A DNA stretch of 64,000 nt from Flavobacterium crocinum (GTDB lineage: Bacteria; Bacteroidota; Bacteroidia; Flavobacteriales; Flavobacteriaceae), in NCBI RefSeq assembly GCF_003122385.1, contig NZ_CP029255.1, forward strand, positions 3,224,001 through 3,288,000, written 5' to 3'. This document shows positions 40,791-52,403 of the stretch, in pieces; within the stretch, counting starts at the first letter, position 1, and each line of letters opens with the position of its first letter. The notes beneath the pieces were generated by a model, which made no database searches, was not told the origin of the DNA, and saw only the letters and a program-made list of their open reading frames with translations. A program made the position numbers and the translations under genes.

Positions 40791-41723
40791 ATGAAACTAT
40801 ATATAAAATCACTAGAAACATATTTCGTTTTAATATGTTCTTTTATTACGGTTTGTGCGACAGCGCAACAGGATCCTCAGTATACACAGTATATGTATAA
40901 TACTATGGCGGTAAATCCAGCTTATGCTGGATCTACCGGAACCATAGAAGCAGCACTTTTATATCGTTCTCAGTGGATTGGAATTGATGGCGCTCCGGAA
41001 ACGCAGTCTTTCTCAATTCATTCACCACTTAGAAACGAAAAAATCGGATTAGGATTAAGTGTTGTTAATGATAAAATTGGACCTTCTGATGAATTATATT
41101 TTGATGGAAACTTCTCTTATTCATTGCCTTTAGGATATGAAAAAAGACTTGCTTTTGGTTTAAAAGCCGGAGCAAGAATGCTGAACATCGATTGGTCAAA
41201 AGGAAGGTATTATGATAAAGATGATGTTTTGTTAAATCAGAACATTAACAATCAAATGAAATTAGCGGTTGGAGCGGGAATTTACTATTACACAGATAAA
41301 TGGTATGTAGGGCTTTCAGTTCCAAGTTTTATTAGAAATGATTACTACGATGATGTTCAGGAATCTATAGATTATGATCGTCTGCATTACTTTTTAATGG
41401 GAGGTTATGTTTTTGATTTGAATCCAAATTTGAAATTCAAACCTGCATTTTTAGTAAAAGCAGTAAGCGGAGCACCACTTACAGCAGATATATCAGCAAA
41501 TTTTATGATTCAGGAAAAATTTGTCATAGGAGGAGCATATCGAACAGATGATTCTGTGAGTATACTGGCAGGTTTTCAAATTGCACCAAGTTTTTATCTC
41601 GGATATGCATTTGATTACACTGTAAGTCAATTGAATAAATACAATGATGGTTCTCATGAGATCATCTTGCGTTATCAATTCGTGAAAAATCAAAGCAAAA
41701 TCAAATCTCCTCGATTCTTCTAA
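40791..41723 (+). CDS. PorP/SprF family type IX secretion outer-membrane protein
   Basis: A 310-residue outer-membrane beta-barrel-type protein. Signal peptide ends near TAQQDP. The PorP/SprF signature QQDPQYTQYMYNTMAVNPAYAGSTGTIEAALLYRSQWIGIDGAPETQSFSIHSPL is unmistakable, and the C terminus EIILRYQFVKNQSKIKSPRFF matches the family. SprF is needed for secretion and surface attachment of the SprB adhesin in gliding flavobacteria. The gene starts 47 bp after the giant adhesin stop, so it very probably serves that adhesin as its dedicated partner. Confidence 0.92.
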   Translation: MKLYIKSLETYFVLICSFITVCATAQQDPQYTQYMYNTMAVNPAYAGSTGTIEAALLYRSQWIGIDGAPETQSFSIHSPLRNEKIGLGLSVVNDKIGPSDELYFDGNFSYSLPLGYEKRLAFGLKAGARMLNIDWSKGRYYDKDDVLLNQNINNQMKLAVGAGIYYYTDKWYVGLSVPSFIRNDYYDDVQESIDYDRLHYFLMGGYVFDLNPNLKFKPAFLVKAVSGAPLTADISANFMIQEKFVIGGAYRTDDSVSILAGFQIAPSFYLGYAFDYTVSQLNKYNDGSHEIILRYQFVKNQSKIKSPRFF

Positions 41724-41734
41724 AACTAAAACCT

Positions 41735-43672
41735 ATGAGAAAACTATATATCCTGAGTTTAATTTTGAGCGTTACGTTTAGTTTCGCTCAAAAAACTAAT
41801 TTGAAGCAGGCCGACGCGTTGTTTAGAAACTTCGCTTATCTGGATGCTTCCAAAGCTTATGAGGAATGTTTGCAAAACATCAAAAATCCGTCAGCTCAGA
41901 CCCTGAAAAATGCTGCCGATTCCTATTATTTCATTTCAGATTCCAGAAATGCATTAAAATGGTATCGAAAACTATATGAAGCACAAGGAAACAACCTAAC
42001 TGATATTTACTATCTGCGTTATATACAATCGATGAAAGCCGTTATGGATTATGACGAGGCAGATAGAGTTACTAAGGAATATTTAGATAAAAAAGGAGAT
42101 AAAAAAGAGATCAATCGTTATGTTGCTCAAAAGCAATATATGGATAGTTTAGCAAAAGCAAAACCTCTTTACACCATCAAAAATTTAGATATCAATACTA
42201 GTAAATCAGATTTTGGAGCTACTTTTTTCAAAGATCAGGTTGTGTTTTCTTCGGCTCGTGATACCACGAAGTTTAGCGAAAAACTCTATACCTGGAACAA
42301 TCAGCCTTTTTTGAGCTTGTATTTAGCTGAAAGAAACCCTGCTGATGGAAGTCTGTTCAACGAAACTGTTTTTTTGCCAAACGTAATGACAAAATATCAT
42401 GAAGCAACAGCTAGTTTTGATAGTCAGGGAAAAACCATTTATTATTCAACAAATATTGTAAAGAAAAATAAATTGGTCGTGGATGAAGCTAAAGTCAATA
42501 ATTTTCAAATTATTAAAGGGTCAGTTGTTGATAATAAACTAGAAAATCCGGAGAAAGTATTTTTTGACAATGATGATTATTCAGTTGGACATCCTTCTAT
42601 TAGTGAAGACGGACAATGGCTTTTCTTCGCCTCAGATATGCCGGGCGGATTTGGAGAAACGGACTTGTATGTAGTAAAAATTGCCGGCGACGGAACAATG
42701 AGTTCTCCGTTAAATTTAGGTCCAACGATCAATACAATTGGTAACGAAGTATTTCCATTTTATCAAAACGGAGTTTTATACTTCTCCTCTGATGGGCATT
42801 ATGGAATGGGAGATTTAGATGTTTACGAAAGTAAATTTCTTCCTGATGGAAACTTTACCGTTCCCAGAAATTTAGGAGCACCTGTAAACAGTAACAAAGA
42901 CGATTTTTCTTTTGTAATTAACAAAGCAGATACATACGGTTATTTTTCTTCTAACAGAGCGGGAGGAAAAGGAGATGATGATATTTATTCTTTTGTAAAA
43001 GGAAAACCGGTATGTAATCAAAGTATTTCCGGGATTGCTGTAGATCGTAAAACTAAAAAACCTTTGACGGATGTAACAATACTAGCATATAATTCTTTTA
43101 GTGAAGTTTTAGGTGAAACTAAAACAAATTTTGATGGGAAATATGCAATAGAAGTTCCTTGTAATAAAATGGTAAAAATGATTGCAGCAAAACCAAATTA
43201 TAGCAGTGATGAAAAAACGGTTGAAACAACTGGCAATAACGGTGGAGAAATTACAAATGTAAATTTTGAATTAAGCAATTATGATGACTTAGTTGTCAAA
43301 AAACAAGGAGTAGAAAAAGTAGATGTAAACCCAATTTATTTTGACTACGATAAATATGATATTACTCCTAAAGCAATTGAAGAATTGACTAAAGTAGTTT
43401 TCATTATGCAGAAGTTTCCAAACATCAGAATCAAAATTGAATCACACACAGATTCTCGAGGGAAAGATTCTTATAATTTGAAATTGTCTGACAATAGAGC
43501 TAAATCGACTCGAGATTATATCTTGTCACAAGGTATTGATCCTTCTCGTATTGAAAGTGCAATTGGTTATGGCGAAAGCCGACTAATCAATAAATGTAAA
43601 AATGGTGTAAAATGTACAGAAGAAGAACACGTTTTAAATAGACGTTCGGATTTTATCATTATTCAAAAATAG
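41735..43672 (+). CDS. TPR/PD40/OmpA-family outer-membrane protein, type IX partner
   Basis: A 645-residue exported protein with a Sec signal (residues 1-18). Layout: TPR-like helices (about 20-130), a WD40-like PD40 beta-propeller (ISEDGQWLFFASDMPGGFGETDLYVVKI; about 170-420), a carboxypeptidase-regulatory-like beta-sandwich (ISGIAVDRKTKKPLTDVTILAYN; about 430-510), then an OmpA C-like domain (IYFDYDKYDITPKAIEEL; ESHTDSRGKDSYNLKLSDNRAKSTRDYI) for peptidoglycan binding. It begins 11 bp after the PorP/SprF gene. The same domain order occurs in PorE of Porphyromonas. It probably anchors the secretion complex to the cell wall. Confidence 0.9.
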   Translation: MRKLYILSLILSVTFSFAQKTNLKQADALFRNFAYLDASKAYEECLQNIKNPSAQTLKNAADSYYFISDSRNALKWYRKLYEAQGNNLTDIYYLRYIQSMKAVMDYDEADRVTKEYLDKKGDKKEINRYVAQKQYMDSLAKAKPLYTIKNLDINTSKSDFGATFFKDQVVFSSARDTTKFSEKLYTWNNQPFLSLYLAERNPADGSLFNETVFLPNVMTKYHEATASFDSQGKTIYYSTNIVKKNKLVVDEAKVNNFQIIKGSVVDNKLENPEKVFFDNDDYSVGHPSISEDGQWLFFASDMPGGFGETDLYVVKIAGDGTMSSPLNLGPTINTIGNEVFPFYQNGVLYFSSDGHYGMGDLDVYESKFLPDGNFTVPRNLGAPVNSNKDDFSFVINKADTYGYFSSNRAGGKGDDDIYSFVKGKPVCNQSISGIAVDRKTKKPLTDVTILAYNSFSEVLGETKTNFDGKYAIEVPCNKMVKMIAAKPNYSSDEKTVETTGNNGGEITNVNFELSNYDDLVVKKQGVEKVDVNPIYFDYDKYDITPKAIEELTKVVFIMQKFPNIRIKIESHTDSRGKDSYNLKLSDNRAKSTRDYILSQGIDPSRIESAIGYGESRLINKCKNGVKCTEEEHVLNRRSDFIIIQK

Positions 43673-43783
43673 TTTTATATTTGTGCTGTAATTGTTTGAT
43701 TATCAGTTTAAAAATATATAACGTCGAAACCATTTGGAAGTTGGTTTTTTTAATTCTTTTTTAAGAATAATGGACAAGGAGAA

Positions 43784-43824
43784 AATCAGGCTGCATGAAC
43801 TTGCAGTCTGATTTTTGATTTTTT
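43784..43824 (+). terminator. intrinsic terminator after the adhesin operon
   Basis: Stem ATCAGGCTGCA / TGCAGTCTGAT with one G-T pair and a short loop (TGAACT), followed by TTTTTGATTTTTT. It lies 110 bp past the OmpA-family stop and ends the three-gene transcript of about 13 kb. Confidence 0.85.
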
Positions 43825-43872
43825 AAAACTTTCATATTTTATGCTTTTGAACAAAAAATGTTCTAATTTTGA

Positions 43873-46580
<2,708 letters not shown>

Positions 46581-46594
<14 letters not shown>

Positions 46595-47492
46595 TTGTTC
46601 CTTGGTTGGTATGAGCTTTGTCTTTATCAAAGTAAAAGTCAATACGACCTAAATTGATTCCGTAGCATCCCACTTGATTTACCAGAACATCTTTACCGGC
46701 TTTGTTCTTTACAACAGTTGGCTTGTCTAAGAAAGTGTGAGTATGTCCTCCAATAATCAAATCAATATCCTGAGTTTGCTCAGCAAATTTCAAATCACTG
46801 ATTTTTTCAGGATCATCTTTGTATTTATAACCTAAATGCGAAAGACAAATTACCAAATCACATTTTTGTTCGTGTTTTAAAAGTTTGGTCATATCGTGAG
46901 CGATTTCAACAGGATTGTTATAAACCGTTTCTAAATATAATTTTTTATCTACTAATCCTTGTAATTCAATTCCAACACCAAAAACGCCAACTTTAATCCC
47001 GTTTTTATTGAAGATTTTATAAGGCTTCACATGTCCGTCCATAACGGTATTTTTGAAATCGTAATTGGAGTTGATGAAATCAAAAGTAGCGTGCGGAAGT
47101 TGAGCATATAATCCATCCAAACCATTGTCAAAATCATGATTTCCAATAGTTGAAGCATCATATTTCATCATACTCATTAATTTGAACTCCAATTCGCCTC
47201 CGTAATAATTGAAATAAGGAGTTCCCTGAAAAATGTCACCAGCGTCTAATAAAAGAACATTTGGATTTTCTTTACGAATGCTTTCAATTAAAGTAGCACG
47301 ACGAGAAACCCCGCCTTTATTAGGATTACGCGGATCATCAGCAGGAAAAGGATCGATATGACTGTGCACATCGTTAGTATGTAGAATAGTTAAATGTTTA
47401 ATATCGTTAGTTCCAAAACTGCTCAAAGACAATCCTAAACTTAGTAGGGCAGTACTTGCTGCTGTTTTTTCGATAAACTCTCTTCTTTTCAT
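46581..47492 (-). CDS. 5'-nucleotidase-type metallophosphatase, catalytic half
   Basis: A 303-residue calcineurin-like phosphoesterase. Metal-binding motifs are HTNDVHSHIDP, LDAGDIFQGTP, GNHDFD, LSHLG and IIGGHTHTFLD, identical to the N-terminal domain of UshA-like 5'-nucleotidases. The N terminus MKRREFIEKTAASTALLSLG has a twin-arginine-like signal with RRE, so export by Tat is plausible. The frame is open to 47549, but Met at 47492 begins this signal. The C-terminal domain of classic 5'-nucleotidases is absent and is encoded instead by the upstream gene at 47618-48397. Confidence 0.9.
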
Positions 47493-47531
47493 TTTGTATA
47501 TTTTTTTGCCTAAGCTATGTAGTTTGATATT

Positions 47532-47613
47532 TTTTGCTACTAATTTCACAAATCAACACGAATTATTTTTCTGTAGTTTTAAATTTGTGCAAATTGGTGT
47601 AATTTGTGGCAGA
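47532..47613. repeat. REP-like palindrome, family F
   Basis: Left arm 47532-47563 (TTTGCTACTAATTTCACAAA then TCAACACGAATT) pairs imperfectly, about three quarters of positions, with right arm 47581-47613 (AAATTTGTGCAAATTGGTGT then AATTTGTGGCAGA) around a 17-nt loop. It sits in the gap between the two halves of the split 5'-nucleotidase operon. A similar right-arm sequence is found at 14330-14385 on the opposite strand. Confidence 0.6.
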
Positions 47614-47617
47614 CTTT

Positions 47618-48397
47618 TTATTCTTCAGTAATTCTAACGTTTTTGGGAGCTACAACAGTGTCAACTTCTTTAAAATAATCAATCAGAACATTTCTAAGTT
47701 TATAGTTTAAATCGAATTTTTCAGTTCCTTTCGCGAAAAAAGTCATGCTGTCGCCACCATTTGCCAAATAGTCATTCGTAGCAACATAATACGTTTTATT
47801 AAGATCAAGCGGTTTTTCTTGTACCATAATATTTTTTGCAGTATTGTCTTTAGCAATTGTAAAAGTCATTCCGGACAAAGGCTGAGGTTTTTTCTCTTTT
47901 ATAATATAAGCAGCAATATCTAAAATTTGCTCCCCCTTTAAAGCAATAACAACCAAGTTGTTTTCAAAAGGCATAATTTCAAAAGCCGTTCTTGTGGTTA
48001 CGTTTCCTTTTGGAAGAATAGCGCGAATACCACCGTGATTTAAAAGACATAAATCAATATCCTTTTTCTCACGGGCTTTAAAGACAAGATTTCCTCTTTG
48101 TAAACATACATCGGCCAATAGACTTCCAATGCTTGTCTGCCATTTTCCGGTACTCTTATCTAGTGTTTCCGGACAATAAGCCAGAACATTGTCCAAATCC
48201 TGATTAATATGATCGCGATAAGGCTTTATGAAAGCTTCAATTGTTGTCGTTTCGCCTGCTTTTTCAGTAACTGGGAGTTGTTTTCCTTCAATTTTGTTTA
48301 GGTTGTAGTTCTTCGGGCTACAAGAGAATATTGAAAAAAGTGTTAAGAATATAACAAAAAGTTTTAAAAATCCGTTATACTTTTTTAGTTTTACCAT
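47618..48397 (-). CDS. 5'-nucleotidase C-terminal domain lipoprotein
   Basis: A 259-residue protein matching the substrate-specificity (C-terminal) domain of 5'-nucleotidases: CLLNHGGIRAILPKGNVTTRTAFEIMPFENNLVVIALKGEQI, and YYVATNDYLANGGDSMTFF, which includes the nucleobase-stacking aromatic residues. The N terminus has a signal with the lipobox-like LFSIFSC (Cys about 26), so it is likely a lipoprotein. It precedes the catalytic half on the same strand, with 125 bp between them. The domain order is thus reversed relative to the fused enzyme. They probably act as a two-protein nucleotidase. Confidence 0.9.
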   Translation of the reverse strand: MVKLKKYNGFLKLFVIFLTLFSIFSCSPKNYNLNKIEGKQLPVTEKAGETTTIEAFIKPYRDHINQDLDNVLAYCPETLDKSTGKWQTSIGSLLADVCLQRGNLVFKAREKKDIDLCLLNHGGIRAILPKGNVTTRTAFEIMPFENNLVVIALKGEQILDIAAYIIKEKKPQPLSGMTFTIAKDNTAKNIMVQEKPLDLNKTYYVATNDYLANGGDSMTFFAKGTEKFDLNYKLRNVLIDYFKEVDTVVAPKNVRITEE

Positions 48398-48444
48398 TTT
48401 AAATGCAACTTAAATAATTAATTTTGTAATCTGGTAAAAGTACT

Positions 48445-48957
48445 ATGTTTTTGAATTATATAAAGGAATTTTTTGTAAAAAAATCATTAAAAAATAACTT
48501 GAGTAATCAAAAAAATCCGGACTTTTCAAAGAATGTTCAAACGATTGGTTTGTTGGTAGATGAAAGTAATTCAAGTCATTCTGAAACGCTTGTAAAAGAA
48601 TTAATGCTTCAGGGAATTGCTTTAGAAAACATAAAAATTGTTGCTTACAACAGTAAATTCAGGAAACAAGAAACGTATTTACGACCTACTTTTGGCAAAA
48701 GTCATATTAGTTGGAATGGAGAAATAAAAGAAAGTTTTTTGAATGATTTTGTAAATTCAAAATTTGATCTTTTATTGAGTTATTATAATGAAGAAAATAA
48801 ATTCTTGATGATGCTGACCAGTAAATCAAATGCTAAATTTAAAGTTGGATTTGCTTCTGTAGATAATAGTTTGAATCGTTTGATGATTAATACGGAATTA
48901 GAAAACTATAAACTTTTCGTGTCGGAATTGTTTAGGTATTTAAAAAATATAAAATAA
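48445..48957 (+). CDS. DUF6913-like hypothetical protein
   Basis: A 170-residue cytoplasmic protein with a Lys-rich N terminus and an alternating alpha/beta core (VQTIGLLVDES, ALENIKIVAYNSKF, FDLLLSYYNEENKFLMMLTSKSNAKFKVGFAS). It matches what I remember as the DUF6913 family of flavobacteria. That recollection is only moderate. A possible -7 element TAATTTTG occurs at 48419-48426. It lies 14 bp upstream of dapA, so the two are co-transcribed. Function unknown. Confidence 0.65.
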   Translation: MFLNYIKEFFVKKSLKNNLSNQKNPDFSKNVQTIGLLVDESNSSHSETLVKELMLQGIALENIKIVAYNSKFRKQETYLRPTFGKSHISWNGEIKESFLNDFVNSKFDLLLSYYNEENKFLMMLTSKSNAKFKVGFASVDNSLNRLMINTELENYKLFVSELFRYLKNIK

Positions 48958-48971
48958 ACTATAATTAAAAT

Positions 48972-49853
48972 ATGCAATCATTAATAGGAACTGGAGTTGC
49001 ACTTGTAACACCATTTAAAAAAGATTTTTCAGTTGACATCGAGGCTTTACACCGAATTGTAAACTTCTCTATCGATGGAGGAGTTGAATATCTTGTTGTT
49101 ATGGGGACAACAGCAGAAAATGCTACCCTTACATCAGAAGAAAAAGAATTGGTAATAAAGACAGTAATCGATGTAAATAAGGGAAGATTGCCTCTGGTTT
49201 TAGGAGTTGGAGGGAATAATACTATGCAGATTGTTGAAGAATTAAAAACAAGAGATTTTTCTGCTTTTGAAGCGATATTATCTGTTTCGCCATATTATAA
49301 TAAACCAACACAGGAAGGAATTTATCAGCATTTTAAAGCAATTGCTGAAGCTTCTCCGATTCCGGTAATTTTATATAATGTACCGGGAAGAACATCAAGC
49401 AACATGCTTCCGTCCACTGTGGTGCGTTTAGCTAATGATTTTGAAAATGTAGTAGCTATTAAAGAAGCTGCCGGAGACATGGCACAAGCAATGCAGATTA
49501 TTAAAAATGCACCAAAAGATTTTCTGGTAATTTCAGGAGATGATATGTTGGCATTACCAATCGTTTTAGCGGGTGGAGCAGGCGTAATTTCTGTAATTGG
49601 TCAAGGTTTTCCTAAAGAATTTTCAGAAATGATTCGTTTAGGATTAAACAAAAAAGTGGCAGATGCATTCAAAACACATTACTTTTTGTCAGACAGTATC
49701 GATATGATTTTTGAGCAGGGTAATCCGGCAGGAATCAAACAAATCTTCCAGGCTCTTGGAATTGCTGAGAATACTGTTCGTCTTCCATTAGTTTCTGTAG
49801 ATGATTCTTTAGCAGAGCGACTAAATGAGTTTGTAAAAAACAGCATTAAATAA
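48972..49853 (+). CDS. dapA: 4-hydroxy-tetrahydrodipicolinate synthase
   Basis: Condenses pyruvate with aspartate semialdehyde in lysine and diaminopimelate synthesis. The 293-residue TIM barrel has GTTAENATL (Thr), YYNKPTQEG (Tyr of the triad), LYNVPGRT and the Schiff-base Lys164 in AIKEAAGD. The substrate arginine is in the PGRT segment. A normal-length DapA. It follows the DUF6913-like gene by 14 bp and is separated from bamD by 136 bp with a structured leader. Confidence 0.96.
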   Translation: MQSLIGTGVALVTPFKKDFSVDIEALHRIVNFSIDGGVEYLVVMGTTAENATLTSEEKELVIKTVIDVNKGRLPLVLGVGGNNTMQIVEELKTRDFSAFEAILSVSPYYNKPTQEGIYQHFKAIAEASPIPVILYNVPGRTSSNMLPSTVVRLANDFENVVAIKEAAGDMAQAMQIIKNAPKDFLVISGDDMLALPIVLAGGAGVISVIGQGFPKEFSEMIRLGLNKKVADAFKTHYFLSDSIDMIFEQGNPAGIKQIFQALGIAENTVRLPLVSVDDSLAERLNEFVKNSIK

Positions 49854-49920
49854 TTGTTAAAGTGTTAGTATTTTAAGATACTAAAAAATTATTTTGCAGT
49901 CGCTAAATTAATAACTAAAT

Positions 49921-49957
49921 TTGCCACCGAAACTTCGGTGTGATTTTGTTTTGGCAA
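49921..49957 (+). promoter_or_regulatory. nested hairpin upstream of bamD
   Basis: TTGCCA (49921) and TGGCAA (ending 49957) enclose an inner CACCGA / TCGGTG hairpin with a 4-nt loop. It could be a dapA terminator (followed by a few T) or, given a TTATTTTG-like -7 box at about 49890, part of the bamD leader. I cannot tell which. Confidence 0.4.
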
Positions 49958-49989
49958 GATGTCTGAGAAATCATAATAAAAGTAAATAA

Positions 49990-50784
49990 ATGAAGAAAAT
50001 AGTATCATTATTAATTGTTGTTGCCCTTTTTGCTTCTTGTGGAGAATATCAAAAAGCTTTAAAAAATGAAGATGTTGCAGCTAAATTTGAGATGGCAACT
50101 AAAATGTATGATGCTGGTAAATATAACAAAGCAATTCGTCTTTTTGAGCAGTTAGCGCCTTCTTACAGAGGAAAACCTCAGGCAGAAAAATTGTTTTATA
50201 TGTTTTCTCAATCGTATTACAAAACAAAACAATACTATTTAGCTGGTTACCAGTTTGAAAGTTTTGTTTCAGGTTATCCACGAAGTGAGAAAGTACAGGA
50301 AGCAGCTTTTTTAGGTGCTTACAGTTATTCGAAGTTGGCTCCTGTTTACAGTTTAGATCAAACAGATACTGTAAAAGCATTAGAAAAGTTACAGGCTTTT
50401 ATTGATAATTATCCAAATTCTGAATATTTGGCTCAGGCAAATGAGACAGTTCAGATGTTAAATGGTAAATTAGAGAAAAAAGCATACGAAAATGCAAAAG
50501 GATATAATACCATTTCAGATTATAAATCAGCTTTAGTGGCATTTGATAATTTTATCGCTGATTTTCCTGGAACACCATTTAAAGAAGATGCGTTGTTTTA
50601 TAAATATGATTCAGCATATCAATTGGCAATTAATAGTGTGCCTTCAAAAATGGAAGAGCGTTTGAATGTTGCAAAAGTTGCTTATGCTAACTTAATCAAG
50701 TTTAAAAGCGATACAAAATACAAAGCAAAAGCGGAAGAAATGAACGCCAGAGTTGAAACAGATTTACAAAAATTTACTAAATAA
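49990..50784 (+). CDS. bamD: outer-membrane protein assembly factor BamD
   Basis: A 264-residue lipoprotein of the BAM complex that inserts beta-barrel proteins in the outer membrane. Signal with lipobox LFASC (Cys17). Then TPR repeats: KMYDAGKYNKAIRLFEQLAPSYRGKPQAEKLFYMFSQSYYKTKQYYLAGYQFESFVSGYPRS is the diagnostic stretch, followed by LGAYSYSKLAPVYSLDQTDTVKALEKLQAFIDNYPNS. Length fits the Bacteroidota version. It begins an operon with rpoZ and coaBC (9-bp and 7-bp gaps). Confidence 0.93.
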   Translation: MKKIVSLLIVVALFASCGEYQKALKNEDVAAKFEMATKMYDAGKYNKAIRLFEQLAPSYRGKPQAEKLFYMFSQSYYKTKQYYLAGYQFESFVSGYPRSEKVQEAAFLGAYSYSKLAPVYSLDQTDTVKALEKLQAFIDNYPNSEYLAQANETVQMLNGKLEKKAYENAKGYNTISDYKSALVAFDNFIADFPGTPFKEDALFYKYDSAYQLAINSVPSKMEERLNVAKVAYANLIKFKSDTKYKAKAEEMNARVETDLQKFTK

Positions 50785-50793
50785 ATAAAAGTC

Positions 50794-51111
50794 ATGGATT
50801 TAAAAAAGACGAATGCTCCTGTTAACACAATAACTTACAACAAAACAGTTATTGAAGAACCAACAGGAAATGTGTATGAGGCAATTACCATTATGGCTAA
50901 AAGAGCAAATCAAATTAATTCAGAGATTAAAAAAGAATTGACTGAAAAATTAGAAGAGTTTGCTACTTATAATGATAGTCTGGAAGAGGTTTTTGAAAAT
51001 AAAGAGCAAATCGAAGTTTCTAAATTCTACGAAAAATTACCAAAACCACACGCTTTAGCTGTTCAGGAATGGTTAGACGGTAAAACTTACCACAGAAGTT
51101 CAAACAAATAA
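50794..51111 (+). CDS. rpoZ: RNA polymerase omega-like subunit
   Basis: A 105-residue protein. The central helix ITIMAKRANQINSEIKKELTEKLEEF has the omega-family ITIMAKRANQI motif, which resembles the RARQL of E. coli omega. Omega promotes assembly of the beta' subunit. The protein is a Bacteroidota-type divergent omega. It sits between bamD and coaBC, echoing the gmk-rpoZ-coaBC linkage common elsewhere. Confidence 0.85.
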   Translation: MDLKKTNAPVNTITYNKTVIEEPTGNVYEAITIMAKRANQINSEIKKELTEKLEEFATYNDSLEEVFENKEQIEVSKFYEKLPKPHALAVQEWLDGKTYHRSSNK

Positions 51112-51118
51112 TAGTACA

Positions 51119-52333
51119 ATGTCAGTTTTAAACGGGAAAAAGGTTTTACTGGGAGTTTCCGGTGGAATCGCAGCGTATAAAACGGCTTCTTTAGTACGAC
51201 TTTTTATAAAAGCAGGTGCACATGTCCAAGTGATCATGACACCTGCTTCTAAGGATTTTGTAACACCACTTACATTATCTACCTTATCAAAAAATCCGGT
51301 ACATTCAAGTTTCTTTAATCAGGATGATGAAGAAGCAGTTTGGAACAATCACGTAGAGTTGGCTTTATGGGCTGATATTATGTTAATTGCTCCTGCAACT
51401 GCTAATACGTTGTCTAAAATGACTACAGGAAACTGCGATAATCTTTTAATCGCGGCCTATTTATCTGCTAAATGTCCAGTTTACTTTGCGCCTGCAATGG
51501 ATTTGGATATGTATAAACATCCTTCAACAGTATCTAGTTTTAATTCTTTAAAGCAGTTTGGAAATACTATGATTCCTGCCGAAGCCGGAGAATTGGCTAG
51601 TGGTTTGTCTGGAGAAGGCCGAATGGCTGAACCGGAAAATATTATTGCTTTTCTGGAAGCCGATTTGGAAAGTAAACTGCCTTTAAAAGGAAAAAAAATA
51701 CTAGTTACAGCCGGACCAACATACGAAGCAATAGATCCTGTACGTTTTATAGGAAATCATTCTTCCGGAAAAATGGGGTTTGACATTGCTAATGAAGCGG
51801 CAAATTTAGGTGCCGAAGTTTTTTTAATTGCGGGCCCAACGCATTTGAAGGTTAAAAATGCTTCCGTAAAAGTGGTAGATGTTATTTCTGCTCAGGAAAT
51901 GTATGATGCTTGTCATTTGTATTTTAATGATGTTGATGCAGCGATTGCAGCAGCAGCTGTTGCAGATTACAGACCAAAAGTTGTAGCTTCTCAAAAGATT
52001 AAAAAATCAGATGCTGAGTTTTCTATAGAGCTTGAAAAGACGAAAGATATTTTGTCTTCATTGGGAGCTATCAAAAAAAATCAGTTTTTAATTGGATTTG
52101 CCTTAGAAACAGAAAATGAAATTGAAAATGCTAAGTTGAAAATTCAGAAAAAAAACTTAGATTTGATTGTTTTAAATTCCTTACAAGATAAAGGAGCAGG
52201 TTTTAAAAAAGAAACCAATAAAGTAACCTTTATTGATAAAAATTTTGAAATCGAACCAATGGAATTAAAATCAAAAGAATCGGTAGCGGCTGATATTCTC
52301 AATAAAGTTATTCTGCATTTTTCAAAAGACTAA
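51119..52333 (+). CDS. coaBC: phosphopantothenoylcysteine decarboxylase/synthetase
   Basis: A bifunctional coenzyme A enzyme of 404 residues. The N-terminal flavoprotein (CoaC; residues 1-180) shows LGVSGGIAAYKTASLVRLF, the active-site His in NNHVELALWADIMLIAPATANTLSKM, and the substrate clamp FAPAMDLDMYKH. The CoaB part (about 190-400) has LVTAGPTYEAIDPVRFIGNHSSGKMGFDIANEA and AAAVADYRP with KIKK. No frame break is seen between the halves. Confidence 0.95.
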   Translation: MSVLNGKKVLLGVSGGIAAYKTASLVRLFIKAGAHVQVIMTPASKDFVTPLTLSTLSKNPVHSSFFNQDDEEAVWNNHVELALWADIMLIAPATANTLSKMTTGNCDNLLIAAYLSAKCPVYFAPAMDLDMYKHPSTVSSFNSLKQFGNTMIPAEAGELASGLSGEGRMAEPENIIAFLEADLESKLPLKGKKILVTAGPTYEAIDPVRFIGNHSSGKMGFDIANEAANLGAEVFLIAGPTHLKVKNASVKVVDVISAQEMYDACHLYFNDVDAAIAAAAVADYRPKVVASQKIKKSDAEFSIELEKTKDILSSLGAIKKNQFLIGFALETENEIENAKLKIQKKNLDLIVLNSLQDKGAGFKKETNKVTFIDKNFEIEPMELKSKESVAADILNKVILHFSKD

Positions 52334-52403
52334 ATTTAGAATACACGCCGAAAATACAAACTGGAAACAATTTGTGTTTATAAAATTAAATATTTAGAAG
52401 AGT

